Below, in pieces: positions 27,286 to 36,963 of a stretch of 64,000 bases of DNA; within the stretch, counting starts at the first letter, position 1; each line of letters starts with the position of its first letter. The notes under the pieces were generated by a model, which searched no databases, was not told the DNA's origin, and worked only from the letters and a program-made list of their open reading frames with translations. The translations under genes and the position numbers were made by a program. Origin of the DNA: Candidatus Neomarinimicrobiota bacterium (GTDB lineage: Bacteria; Fidelibacterota; UBA2242; B5-G15); the NCBI GenBank assembly GCA_017656425.1, contig JACDNV010000006.1, positions 62,001 to 126,000 of the forward strand, written 5' to 3'.

Positions 27286-29673
27286 ATGACTTGTTCTAAC
27301 ACAATCAAATTTTTTGCGGTCTATTTAATTCTAATTATTTCAATTGCTATTTCACAAACAGTTAAAAACGGTGGTTTTGAAAACACCTCTTTAGGTGAAA
27401 TAACGAACGAAAGTATCGAAGGTTGGTCTTTCCCTGTGGGATCAAGTGTTTCAGACCCACCCTATTTCGCTATAGTTGATGATACTGTACACAAAGGAAA
27501 CCACGCTTTAATGGTTGTGGTAAAATCTATTGGTACTAATGACTGGGACATACAGGCAGTAGCCGAAAGCATTAAAGTAGATCCAGCCAAAACTTACATC
27601 TATTCAGTCTGGGCAAAGTCAAAAAAAGGAAATGCAAAAGTAAATTTTACAGTCGGTAATTACATCTATCACGAATACGGAAGAATAGGAGGTGTTACCC
27701 TTTCAACAGAATGGGAGAATTTTACATTTGAATTTCAATTAGACGACGGCAGTACAACTATAAGAGCTCCAATTCATTTTAATTTTTCTGAAAATATCAG
27801 AGATACAATATGGATTGATGATTTCAAAATTATAGATGTTGAAAAAGAATTTGCCTCAAGAGTACCAGTGATCATTGAAGCAGAAGATGGAGAACTTGGT
27901 GAAGATTTTACAACTGGTACCGACGGAGACATTACATACATCACTGTCACAACAGATTATGCTGCTGATGTTGCAAAAAGTGCTCCAGATACCCTCAACA
28001 GAAACAAGAGAACTGTAAAATACAATGTGCTATTCCCATATGCAGGTACATATAGCTTATATGCTAAAGTAAAGGTGGGTCCAAATGGATATAATGATGA
28101 TAGCTTCTGGTATTCCAACGGATTTGGAGATAAGGACGCTTCCAATCCCGATGATTGGATAGCTGTAAATGGATTAGCTAACGCAGGTTTTACAAATGCC
28201 GAAGATGTAATCTTTGAACGTGGGGCGGCTGGAAACAATGTCTGGAAGTGGGTAAATCTATCGAATAATAAAATGGAAGGTGAGGTACCAATTAATTTTA
28301 CGGTTCAAGAAGATAGTACCACAGTTATTTTTATGATTGGTGGCCGTGAAGATGGATTATATTTCGATAAGTTTGCCTTTGGTCGCTCTGATTTATATTT
28401 CACTGTTGAAATGCTTGATAGTGCCTGGGCAGGATCTCCAGAATGGCCAAAAGAACCCGTTGAAACCTGGCCTGGACCACCATTAGCCACAGGCCATATT
28501 AAATTCCTTGGAAACGTATGGAGTAGCCCACAAAAGAAAGATTTTGAAAAGTACTGGAATCAGGTAACACCTGAAAATGCTGGAAAATGGGGTTCTGTCG
28601 AGGGAACAAGAGATGTTATGAACTGGACTATACTTGATGAAGCTTACAATTTTGCAAAAGAACATGAATTCCCATTTATGTTTCACGTCCTTATATGGGG
28701 AGCACAACAACCTTCCTGGATGAATGATAATACTTTAACTGATGATGAAAAATATGAAGAGATCACGGAATGGTTCCATGCAGTCGCTGATAGATACCCT
28801 GATATTGACTTCTTACAGGTTGTCAACGAACCTTTACATCAACCACCTCAATACAAAAGCGCTCTCGGCGGCAATGGAGATACAGGCTGGGATTGGGTAA
28901 TAAATGCATTTCAATTAGCAAGAGATATTTTCCCGGATACTGTAAAACTAATGATAAACGACTTCGGAATCATTGGAAGTACAAGCTCTACCCAACAGTA
29001 TTTAAACATAATAAACCTTCTTAAAGAAAGAGGTCTAATTGACGCTATTGGAGTACAGGGGCATGCATTTACCACTTACTATGCTTCCACATCCACTATA
29101 AAATCATGTCTCGATTTATTGGCATCCACAGGTTTACCCGTCTATGTTACTGAATTAGATATAGATGGTGTTGACGATCAGGTTCAATTAGAAGAATATC
29201 AAAGAGTATTTCCAACACTTTATCAGCACCCTGGAGTTATGGGAATAACTCTCTGGGGATGGAGACGTGGACTATGGAGAGATGAACAGGGAGCATATCT
29301 TATAAACAGTGATGGCTCCGAAAGACCAGCCATGAAATGGTTAATTGCCTATATGGATACTGTACAGGATTATGTTTCAATTGAAGAAGATTTAGTTCAA
29401 GGGAATCCACTTGAATTTAAATTATACAACAATTATCCAAATCCATTTAACCCAACAACAACTATAAGTTTCTCAGTTCCAATAAATACTCACGTAAAGC
29501 TCACTGTATTTAATATTTTAGGACAGTATGTAGAAACAATATATCAAGGTAACGTAACTCCCGGTACATATTCTATTCTTTTTGATGGTTCACAATTAGA
29601 AAGTGGAATATATTTCTATCGAATCGATGCGGATGGTTTTAGCCAGACGAAAAAGTTTATACTTCTAAAATAG
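27286..29673 (+). CDS. Secreted multidomain GH10 endo-beta-1,4-xylanase with T9SS sorting domain
   Basis: This 795-residue protein carries a signal peptide (about 1-24), a CBM4/9-like module (about 25-185; VKNGGFENTS start), a CBM6/35-like module (about 192-370; IEAEDGELG start), a GH10 barrel (about 395-700) and a sorting module (about 712-795; NYPNPFNPTT, VFNILGQY). The acid/base is Glu515 in VVNEPLH and the nucleophile Glu623 in VTELDID; the WxxVTPENAGKW segment is family typical. It should cut xylan at the cell surface. RBS GGAGGG precedes ATG 27286. The gene is monocistronic: it is divergent from the receptor operon and followed by a strong terminator. Confidence 0.95.
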   Translation: MTCSNTIKFFAVYLILIISIAISQTVKNGGFENTSLGEITNESIEGWSFPVGSSVSDPPYFAIVDDTVHKGNHALMVVVKSIGTNDWDIQAVAESIKVDPAKTYIYSVWAKSKKGNAKVNFTVGNYIYHEYGRIGGVTLSTEWENFTFEFQLDDGSTTIRAPIHFNFSENIRDTIWIDDFKIIDVEKEFASRVPVIIEAEDGELGEDFTTGTDGDITYITVTTDYAADVAKSAPDTLNRNKRTVKYNVLFPYAGTYSLYAKVKVGPNGYNDDSFWYSNGFGDKDASNPDDWIAVNGLANAGFTNAEDVIFERGAAGNNVWKWVNLSNNKMEGEVPINFTVQEDSTTVIFMIGGREDGLYFDKFAFGRSDLYFTVEMLDSAWAGSPEWPKEPVETWPGPPLATGHIKFLGNVWSSPQKKDFEKYWNQVTPENAGKWGSVEGTRDVMNWTILDEAYNFAKEHEFPFMFHVLIWGAQQPSWMNDNTLTDDEKYEEITEWFHAVADRYPDIDFLQVVNEPLHQPPQYKSALGGNGDTGWDWVINAFQLARDIFPDTVKLMINDFGIIGSTSSTQQYLNIINLLKERGLIDAIGVQGHAFTTYYASTSTIKSCLDLLASTGLPVYVTELDIDGVDDQVQLEEYQRVFPTLYQHPGVMGITLWGWRRGLWRDEQGAYLINSDGSERPAMKWLIAYMDTVQDYVSIEEDLVQGNPLEFKLYNNYPNPFNPTTTISFSVPINTHVKLTVFNILGQYVETIYQGNVTPGTYSILFDGSQLESGIYFYRIDADGFSQTKKFILLK

Positions 29674-29690
29674 AACAACACGGAGTTAAT

Positions 29691-29728
29691 AAAAAAGGGG
29701 CGGTTATTATCACTGCCCCTTTTTTATT
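29691..29728. terminator. Bidirectional rho-independent terminator between GH10 and GH127
   Basis: AAAAAAGGGGC pairs with GCCCCTTTTTT around a short loop (29691-29727). A- and T-runs on both sides let it serve both the GH10 gene (+) and the convergent GH127 gene (-). Confidence 0.88.
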
Positions 29729-29756
29729 ACATTTTAAAATCACAAAAAATCAAAAA

Positions 29757-31700
29757 TCAATTCACTATAGGAAACCATACCTTCATTTTTCCAATACCTC
29801 TATTTGACCATACATAATAGGGAATAAGAATGAGACTTTCATTATTAAATGTACTTTCAATAGCTAAAACCTTTTCCGATAGTATCTTCATACCTTTTAT
29901 ATTAAATTCAATATTATTCGGGATTGTAATATCTGAAATATTTTTATTATCAACCTCCTCTGCACAGTATACAAAGGGACCATATTCAAAAGCCACTTTA
30001 TTTCTATCTTCAATAACATTTTTATTCGCTATCACCATACGTACTTTCATTGGAAAAATCAATTCTACTTTATCCCCCTTTTTCCACCTCTTTATAATTT
30101 CAGCATAGCCTTTATTGTTGATTTTTAACTTCTTCTTTTTCTTATTTATCTTCAGAATTATTTTCACTTTTTCCGCATCTTTATAACAGTATAGGTCACC
30201 CGGAACAGGTCTCCCTTGAGTCCACCCAGGTATGCGTAATTTTAATGAGAATTTTTTACTCTTTTCTGGATTTACAAAAATTCTTATATGCCCATCCCAC
30301 GGATAATCAGTCTCTTGCTCAACTATGACTTTGGTATCACCTATAAGTATTTCTGCTTTACTTGAAATGAATAAATTTACATATATACTATTTTTATCAT
30401 TAGCATAAATGAGACCTGGTATATACGGTATAAACCTAATTAAGTTTGTCGGGCAACAAGAACAGTCAAACCATGGTTTTCGAGTGCAAGTACCCTGATT
30501 GAAAGCATATTTACCATCGGATTCCAAAGGATTTGGATAAAAGAATTTTGTACCATCAATTGATATTCCGGATATAATACCATTATATAAGGTTCTTTCT
30601 ATTATATCATAATACTTTGAATCCCCAAATAGGAGAAACATCTTGTGATTCCATAAAACATTCCCTATTGATGCGCATGTCTCACAATATGCTGTAAGAT
30701 TTGGTAATTCATAATTCTTACCAAATGCCTCACCCTCATGTCTTGAACCAATTCCACCAGTTATATACATTTTTTTGTTTACAACGTTTTCCCATAACCT
30801 GCTAACAGCATTTAAATATGCCGTATCTTCAAAAATTGCTGCAATATCTGTCATCGCAGCATACATATATACTGCTCTTACTGCATGTCCAACAGCCTCA
30901 GTTTGCCTTGTAACAGGTTTGTGGTCCTGACTATATTCTCCATAAAGCTTATGAGTCGTTGAATCCCCCCTGATATCTAGAAAAAATTTAGCAAGCTCAA
31001 GATAATTTCTATTACCAGTAACTTCATACAACCTGATAAGTCCGCTTTCAACAATCTGATGCCCGGGAGGTACACTCAATTTATCCTGCCCAAAATTTTT
31101 CACCAGCAAATCAGCATTCTTTATAGCAATATCCAAAAAATTTCTTTTACCAGTTGATAAATAGTGAGCAACGGCAGCATGAAACAAGTGCCCACTATTG
31201 TATAATTCATGACTACTTACAAGATTTTCCCATCTTTTCTTGGAGGGCTTCACCCACCACGCTGGAGGATTCTTTCTATCAATGGTAAACCATGTTGTTA
31301 TGTATCCATCAGATTCTTGACCTACCTTTATTATGTCAATTACTGAATCCAAATAGGCTTCAAGTTTAGCATCAGGTAATGTAATCAGCGAATAAGACGC
31401 ACCCTCAATAATTTTATATAAATCAGTATCATCAAAAGGCATTTTCCCCCTGTATTTACCTTTTTTTACACCACCAGCTACTAAAAAATTATCCATTCTG
31501 CCTTCTTTTTCACACTTTTCAAAAGCGTAAGGAATGGTTATTTCCTGAATTTTCTTTATCTTTGGAAACCAAAAGTTATCATTAATTTTAACATTTTTTA
31601 TATCTACCTTTGAAATGGGATATCGTAGATAATTTTTACCACTAGTTACATCGCAAAGCATCAAAAAAATATAAATTAAGATTATTATTACCCCGTTCAT
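29757..31700 (-). CDS. Beta-L-arabinofuranosidase, GH127, exported
   Basis: GH127 enzymes release beta-L-arabinofuranose using a cysteine nucleophile held at a zinc site. The protein has 647 residues with a leader (MNGVIIILIYIFLMLCDVTS). The zinc-site residues are visible as Glu340 and Cys342 in AYCETCASIG and Cys415-Cys416 in DCSCCPTN, close in number to Glu338, Cys340, Cys417 and Cys418 of the characterised Bifidobacterium HypBA1. HELYNSGH and the alpha/alpha barrel text fit the family. RBS AAGGAGGT precedes ATG 31700. Together with GH51 it would remove both anomers of arabinofuranose from imported oligosaccharides. It is monocistronic, framed by terminators. Confidence 0.92.
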   Translation of the reverse strand: MNGVIIILIYIFLMLCDVTSGKNYLRYPISKVDIKNVKINDNFWFPKIKKIQEITIPYAFEKCEKEGRMDNFLVAGGVKKGKYRGKMPFDDTDLYKIIEGASYSLITLPDAKLEAYLDSVIDIIKVGQESDGYITTWFTIDRKNPPAWWVKPSKKRWENLVSSHELYNSGHLFHAAVAHYLSTGKRNFLDIAIKNADLLVKNFGQDKLSVPPGHQIVESGLIRLYEVTGNRNYLELAKFFLDIRGDSTTHKLYGEYSQDHKPVTRQTEAVGHAVRAVYMYAAMTDIAAIFEDTAYLNAVSRLWENVVNKKMYITGGIGSRHEGEAFGKNYELPNLTAYCETCASIGNVLWNHKMFLLFGDSKYYDIIERTLYNGIISGISIDGTKFFYPNPLESDGKYAFNQGTCTRKPWFDCSCCPTNLIRFIPYIPGLIYANDKNSIYVNLFISSKAEILIGDTKVIVEQETDYPWDGHIRIFVNPEKSKKFSLKLRIPGWTQGRPVPGDLYCYKDAEKVKIILKINKKKKKLKINNKGYAEIIKRWKKGDKVELIFPMKVRMVIANKNVIEDRNKVAFEYGPFVYCAEEVDNKNISDITIPNNIEFNIKGMKILSEKVLAIESTFNNESLILIPYYVWSNRGIGKMKVWFPIVN

Positions 31701-31766
31701 TCCTTACTACCTCCTTAGCTAATTAGCCTCATAAATCATTACTATACACTTAGTTTAGGGAGAAAA

Positions 31767-31787
31767 ATTGTCTATACAGTAGACAAT
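31767..31787. promoter_or_regulatory. Inverted repeat upstream of GH127, possible operator
   Basis: ATTGTCTA and TAGACAAT arms of 8 bases are separated by TACAG, 67-87 bases before the GH127 start. The arms differ from the site at 27128, so a second regulator would be involved. No GC-rich stem or T-run makes it a terminator. Confidence 0.45.
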
Positions 31788-31789
31788 AC

Positions 31790-31826
31790 AAAAATAAAGA
31801 CAGCCTGCTGTATGTATGGCAGGCTG
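31790..31826 (-). terminator. Rho-independent terminator after the second receptor operon
   Basis: CAGCCTGC and GCAGGCTG pair perfectly around a 10-base loop. On the minus strand the hairpin is followed by TCTTTATTTTT. It lies about 40 bases past the stop of the 31864 gene. Confidence 0.85.
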
Positions 31827-31863
31827 CCTTCATTTTATAACATTTTTACCGTATATAATATTC

Positions 31864-34800
31864 CTACTTCAGTAACATTAGCTTTTTAACCTTAGTAAAT
31901 TCACCAGCTACCATTTTGTAGAAGTAAACTCCAGATGGTAATCTACCAGCATCAAAAGTAATTCTATAATAACCAGCTTTGTAGTATCCCTTTGCAAGTG
32001 TGGCTACCTGTCTTCCCATAATATCGTAGACCACTATCTTCACATCAGTATCTTTCGGTAATGTAAATTCGATATTAGTCGTCGGGTTGAATGGGTTCGG
32101 ATAGTTCTGTTTGAGTTCAAATTCCACTGGTCTATTAGCAAAATCAGGTCCTATAGCGACTTCTGGAGTATTTGTTGTATCAGCTTTCAGCCCGATAAAT
32201 TTTATAGCCGCAACTCTACTATTAGTAGTATTTAGTGCGAACAGAAAGCTATTTATCGTGTCAGTAACCACATTATTATCATATGCAGATGCTTCAAATA
32301 TATAGCTATTATCTTTCTTGGATAATTTAATTTTAACACATGCATTTCCATCGGCATCTTTACCATAATAAAGTTCGAACTCGTATTTACCTGAATCTCC
32401 TATTGCTCCTGCAGGAGATTGAACTGCATCGCTTAAAACATAATTGTCCGGACCATTCGTCGATAACCATACATTATTCACTACTGCACCAATCGAACCA
32501 CTCACACCGGAAGCAAGCCAGTATGGTAATGGATTGTCACCACTTGGGGGAATGAACAAATATCCAGTTCCAATTTCTGAACCTGTCCAGTGATAATCAA
32601 CGAGTTCGCCAGCATCTGAATTGAACAATCCCAATCTCATTGCATTGTCATTATCAAAACCACCTCCAATAAGTTCCATTTCACCATATACTTTAACTGC
32701 TCTACCAGCTTCAGGTATGATAGGTGCATCAAATTCACCCCTAATAGCTATCCAAGCTGAAGTTTGAACGATAGGATATAAAGTAAAATCTCCAACAAAT
32801 TCTCCAGGCTGTAATGTCCATTGACCATTACCATTCCTACCACCTACAAATCCAATATCTGATAAGTAATGATTAACAAAAGGAGGTAATGGTATTTTTA
32901 TTGGATCACCCTTATCTACCTTAACCTCGTAAAGTTTTACCAACTTTGTCTGTGAATCCTTATTGAAACCAAAGCATATTAGATTAAATTTTGTAGTTAT
33001 CTGTGCTGAATCATAGGCTACGCCGGCAAACCAGTATTTTTCATTTTCTTCAACAAGATACCAGCGGATTTCATTAATACCGCCAGGTAATGCTTTAACC
33101 GAAATCGCGAAATCATACATCCCGGCTATCATTTCTGCATTACGTGGTCTTTGCTCAACTTGTGATAGTGCCCATGTTCCAGCACTGTTAGTACTGTACC
33201 AACTACCATCAGGCTCTCTCCAAACAACTCCAACTTTGGCATAAGCAGGTACCCCTCTCCAGGTATTTGACATAGTTCCCGTTCCAGTTCGAGGTGTGAA
33301 TAGGTAGGTATCCCAAGTTCCTTCACTAACCCATCTTGCAGAATCAGTCAGTGCATTCTCTAACTTAGCATCCTCTTGATATGCTAACCCATATCTTATA
33401 TGGGTATATGCGCTACCACCACCTCCTCCTATGAGCTCAAGTTTACCAGTTACAATAATTGCCTTCTCCTCACTAATCTCAACAGCTTCGCCAAAACCAC
33501 CTGCTATAGTTGCCCAGTTTGATGGCGGATTCGTAAGTGTTGTGTCTCCAAATATTGCATCGCCAACCAGCGTCGTCGAATCATTAAGAATAGCCCAATT
33601 CATATCTGCATTCAATCTATCTTTACCCCACAGATCAACATAAAATGGTTCCCATGGAGCTTCAGGCACCTCTATAGGATCTCCCATGTCTACTTCAACA
33701 CCATACAATTTTACCAGCTTTGTCTGTGAATCCTTATTAAAACCGAAGCATATCTGGTTAAATTTTGTAGTTATCATCACTGAATCATAGGCTACACCAC
33801 CAAACCAATATTTATTATTTTCCTCAACAAGATACCAGCGTATTTCGTTTATACTATCAGGTAATACTCTAACAGAAATTGCAAAATCATACATTCCTGC
33901 AATCATTTCTGCATTACGAGGTGCCTGTAACTGTTGCGATAAAGCCCACGTTCCAGCGCTATTAGTACTGTACCAACTACCATCAGGCTCTCTCCAGACT
34001 ACTCCAACTTTGGCATAAGCAGGTACTCCTCTCCAGGTATTTGACATAGTTCCCATTCCAGTTCGAGGTGTGAATAGGTAACTAAACCAATTCTTGGGGC
34101 TTTCCCACTTTGCACTATCGGTATTTTGATACTTCAACACAGCGCTATCCTGATATGCAACTGCATACCTCATATGGGTATATGCACTACCACCACCTCC
34201 TCCTATGAGCTCAAGTTTACCACGAATAATCACAGCTTTATCGGTAGTTGCCTGTACTTCGTCAAAACCACCTGCTATGGTTGCCCAGCCTGATGGCGGA
34301 TTCGTAAGTGTTGTGTCTCCAAATATTACATCACCTCTTGGCATTTCAGGTACGTTAAGAAGATCCCAATTCGTATCTGCATTCAATCTATCCTTACCCC
34401 ATTTGTAAACAGGAATAGGAAAAGTCCTAAGAATAAACTCGATATCATCAGCATACCAGATTGTAGTAACTCCAGTACCTCCGATATTTCCAGTACCGGC
34501 ACAATTAATTCCAAAAGCTAAATAGATAGTATCTTCGAGTGATGCAAGGTAACCAGGTGACGGATTGGTTAACTTGAAAGCTATCTCTTCCCACTCGGTC
34601 GAAGCCTCATTTACATTACGATTATAAGACCCAACCTTTACACTTGAATTATTATAGGCTTGTGCTGTTGGTGAGTCCTGATAGGCTTCTACAATAATAT
34701 CTTTCCAACCCACATCTCCCTGTTTGAAGAAAAACTTAATTTTAATCGAATCATAATCTGCAAGTGTTTTGCCTTCTTCCAGTACCACCTTAACTACTGG

Positions 34801-35022
34801 TGCAGCATTGTAATTGTTAGGCGTGAATTTTAACGCCTTATTACCAGGCTCTCCGGGTAATGTGTCGATTACAGCAGTTTCCCCTGTATTCCAACCAATA
34901 ACATCAAGCGTATCACCTATTTCGTAATCTTCAAAATCAATTACCTGTGCCTGTAATGCTATCCCGCTTAAAAATAGGATACACATTACAAATACGGGCC
35001 AAATGTTTCTTTTTTTCTTCAT
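31864..35022 (-). CDS. Large secreted repeat protein, probable surface glycan-binding protein, T9SS sorting domain
   Basis: About 1052 residues, third gene of the second receptor operon. After a signal peptide comes a jelly-roll-like domain (about 25-200; VIDFEDYEIGDTLDVIGWN start), then three related domains of about 250 residues. The first two (each starting WGKDRLNAD-x-NW) are nearly identical over long stretches; the third (about 715-965) is divergent but keeps the GELELIGGG-type core. A sorting module ends the protein (NYPNPFNPTT, VYDIMGRQ). No catalytic motif is recognised. The start at 35022 follows GGAGGG by 5 bases; the earlier start at 35034 would include that site. Context suggests capture of polysaccharide at the surface for the receptor. 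Confidence 0.75.
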   Translation of the reverse strand: MKKKRNIWPVFVMCILFLSGIALQAQVIDFEDYEIGDTLDVIGWNTGETAVIDTLPGEPGNKALKFTPNNYNAAPVVKVVLEEGKTLADYDSIKIKFFFKQGDVGWKDIIVEAYQDSPTAQAYNNSSVKVGSYNRNVNEASTEWEEIAFKLTNPSPGYLASLEDTIYLAFGINCAGTGNIGGTGVTTIWYADDIEFILRTFPIPVYKWGKDRLNADTNWDLLNVPEMPRGDVIFGDTTLTNPPSGWATIAGGFDEVQATTDKAVIIRGKLELIGGGGGSAYTHMRYAVAYQDSAVLKYQNTDSAKWESPKNWFSYLFTPRTGMGTMSNTWRGVPAYAKVGVVWREPDGSWYSTNSAGTWALSQQLQAPRNAEMIAGMYDFAISVRVLPDSINEIRWYLVEENNKYWFGGVAYDSVMITTKFNQICFGFNKDSQTKLVKLYGVEVDMGDPIEVPEAPWEPFYVDLWGKDRLNADMNWAILNDSTTLVGDAIFGDTTLTNPPSNWATIAGGFGEAVEISEEKAIIVTGKLELIGGGGGSAYTHIRYGLAYQEDAKLENALTDSARWVSEGTWDTYLFTPRTGTGTMSNTWRGVPAYAKVGVVWREPDGSWYSTNSAGTWALSQVEQRPRNAEMIAGMYDFAISVKALPGGINEIRWYLVEENEKYWFAGVAYDSAQITTKFNLICFGFNKDSQTKLVKLYEVKVDKGDPIKIPLPPFVNHYLSDIGFVGGRNGNGQWTLQPGEFVGDFTLYPIVQTSAWIAIRGEFDAPIIPEAGRAVKVYGEMELIGGGFDNDNAMRLGLFNSDAGELVDYHWTGSEIGTGYLFIPPSGDNPLPYWLASGVSGSIGAVVNNVWLSTNGPDNYVLSDAVQSPAGAIGDSGKYEFELYYGKDADGNACVKIKLSKKDNSYIFEASAYDNNVVTDTINSFLFALNTTNSRVAAIKFIGLKADTTNTPEVAIGPDFANRPVEFELKQNYPNPFNPTTNIEFTLPKDTDVKIVVYDIMGRQVATLAKGYYKAGYYRITFDAGRLPSGVYFYKMVAGEFTKVKKLMLLK
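32890..34420 (-). repeat. Tandem intragenic duplication (two copies of about 770 bases)
   Basis: The segments at roughly 32890-33645 and 33660-34420 encode the first two domains of the repeat protein. DNA identity is high and patchy: GTACTGTACCAACTACCATC occurs at 33191 and 33965, and GATGGCGGATTCGTAAGTGT at 33521 and 34292, offsets of 774 and 771 bases. Such DNA-level identity suggests recent duplication or ongoing gene conversion. Confidence 0.85.
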
Positions 35023-35042
35023 TTTACCCTCCATACTATTAT

Positions 35043-36944
35043 TTATTTAATTAATAATAATTTTCTTGTTAGCATTATGCCATCTGTTTCTAAACGATAA
35101 ATATATACTCCACTTGGTAAGTCTTTACCATCAAATACTACTTTATAATTACCTTTCTGCTTGAATTCACTGACTATAGTTGTAACCTCTTTTCCAATCA
35201 TATTATAAACTTTTAGTTTAACAAAACCTGCCTTGGGAAGATAATATTCAATAGTTGTAACGGGATTGAATGGATTTGGATAATTCTGTTTTAATTCATA
35301 GGATTTTAACGCAATTTCATTAATATCTTTTATTGCATTACCTTGACTATCAGGATGTACTCCGGTTACCAACCATGTCCATATCTTTTCTCTTTCCTGA
35401 TCAGCCTGCTGCAACCACTGCGAATAATAATCCTCAGCCCCTTCCCTTAAATCTGGGTTCCACCAATTATACAAATCTCCTAATGGGAATCCACCCATAG
35501 CATAGGACTTAAGCAGTTCATTTGTATATGCAAGGTTTTCTGGTAAAGGCCATTCCTGATTTTTACCAGCTTCAGGTTTATAATCCCACATGTAATCAGC
35601 ATTGGTTGACCATTTTTGTTCAAGAAATAATTTTAGACTATCGAGGTCAAGTGGTGGTTCAAAAAAGCCCGGATTTAAAGTTTCTGTCAAGGTTTGAGGA
35701 TCGGAGGTAATATCTAGATTATTTGCCCTGTTTATATAGGGAAAAGCTTTCACAACTTCACCAGTTGCAGAATCCACAATTGTTGAATCACAGAAATCCT
35801 TTGTCCAGCTATCCAGCATTGGCCTTGGATAAGGAATTTCATCAAATCTCCTTTCTCTATATAAACCTTGAACATAAGGACAGCCTACATCCATTATTCT
35901 ACTACTCGGCTTCCACTCAGCGTCTTTAGTCCAGCCTCCTCTCATCCAATCTACTAACCAGCTGTCAACATAATAAGCGTTATGTGCTATTAGAATATGT
36001 CTATCCTTGTCACTAAAAGGAACTTTAAAATCAATTGAGTCAGCAGGTGTAATTGACATTATAGCACCTGAAGGATCCTCTCCTTGAGCTGGAATAAAAC
36101 CCAGCATATAAGCATTTACAAATAATGAATTTGTAACATTTGCCCAGTAATATACACCACCTTCAAGGGAAAACATAACAACATTATAAAATGTACAGTG
36201 ATTAAAATATACTGTATCTGCATAGTTATTCATCTCCTGCATATAAACATATCCCATATTGGCAAAAGTACAATTTTCAAAGGATACATAGTCTGTATGA
36301 TAGTCCGGCACGTCATAAGGAAACGATACCGCGCGCCCATAATACATATAATGCTTATCTACACAATTACGAAAATAACAATTTTTAAGTTCAAGATGTA
36401 AATGTACCGCTCGAACACAGATACTTCCAGAAGCTGTTACTGCAGGACATGGCATCCACTCAAAAACACATCCTTCGAAATAACCATACTGTTGTGTTGT
36501 ATCCGTTGCATCCTGATCGAAAACTATAGGTGTTCCAGTTTGAACTCCATCTATATCTGCATACCTTACCCATATATTCTTCATAATGAGATGACCGAAT
36601 ACTCTTATATGAAATTCTTTAGTAACAGCACCACTTGCAGTCCATAAAATTTGAGGTGGTGCAGTTTCCTGTGTATTACCAGGAGGTGGAGCAACTAACT
36701 CTAAGGTCTCTCCTTCGGGAACTTCTATAGTAGCTGTCAAGACATATTGTTCATAGGGTTTTAATCTAAAGACTGTATTGGATAATGTTCCATTATTTAT
36801 AGCTTCCTGTACTGCTTCATTCAATGTTCCTTCTTGCCCACCTGATTCCCAGTATCCAGGTACATCTACAGTATCTTTTTGTTGCCCAAATAATAATGGA
36901 AATGTAACAACAAAAATAATTAAACTTAAGATAATTTTTTTCAT
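35043..36944 (-). CDS. Secreted right-handed beta-helix protein paired with second TonB receptor, T9SS sorting domain
   Basis: About 633 residues and a diverged paralogue of the 22282 protein. It has a signal peptide (MKKIILSLIIFVVTFPLLFG), a beta-helix region (about 50-310) with turns such as FHIRVFGHLIMKNIWVRY, LELKNCYFRNC, VSFENCTFANMG, VYFNHCTFYNV and ANVTNSLFVNAY, a Trp/Tyr-rich region with PLGDLYNWWNPDL (about 505-520), and a sorting module (about 550-633; NYPNPFNPVT, VYNMIGKE). No catalytic residues of known beta-helix lyases are visible. ATG 36944 is used because GGAGGAAAGG acts as its RBS. It follows the receptor stop by 19 bases and precedes the repeat protein by 20. A glycan-binding role is inferred. 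Confidence 0.7.
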   Translation of the reverse strand: MKKIILSLIIFVVTFPLLFGQQKDTVDVPGYWESGGQEGTLNEAVQEAINNGTLSNTVFRLKPYEQYVLTATIEVPEGETLELVAPPPGNTQETAPPQILWTASGAVTKEFHIRVFGHLIMKNIWVRYADIDGVQTGTPIVFDQDATDTTQQYGYFEGCVFEWMPCPAVTASGSICVRAVHLHLELKNCYFRNCVDKHYMYYGRAVSFPYDVPDYHTDYVSFENCTFANMGYVYMQEMNNYADTVYFNHCTFYNVVMFSLEGGVYYWANVTNSLFVNAYMLGFIPAQGEDPSGAIMSITPADSIDFKVPFSDKDRHILIAHNAYYVDSWLVDWMRGGWTKDAEWKPSSRIMDVGCPYVQGLYRERRFDEIPYPRPMLDSWTKDFCDSTIVDSATGEVVKAFPYINRANNLDITSDPQTLTETLNPGFFEPPLDLDSLKLFLEQKWSTNADYMWDYKPEAGKNQEWPLPENLAYTNELLKSYAMGGFPLGDLYNWWNPDLREGAEDYYSQWLQQADQEREKIWTWLVTGVHPDSQGNAIKDINEIALKSYELKQNYPNPFNPVTTIEYYLPKAGFVKLKVYNMIGKEVTTIVSEFKQKGNYKVVFDGKDLPSGVYIYRLETDGIMLTRKLLLIK

Positions 36945-36963
36945 CCTTTCCTCCACTTATTAT

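Noticed and set aside
33431-34408. Paired plus-strand frames of 67-70 codons with similar sequence
   Set aside because: Their similarity only reflects the tandem duplication on the other strand; they have no RBS.
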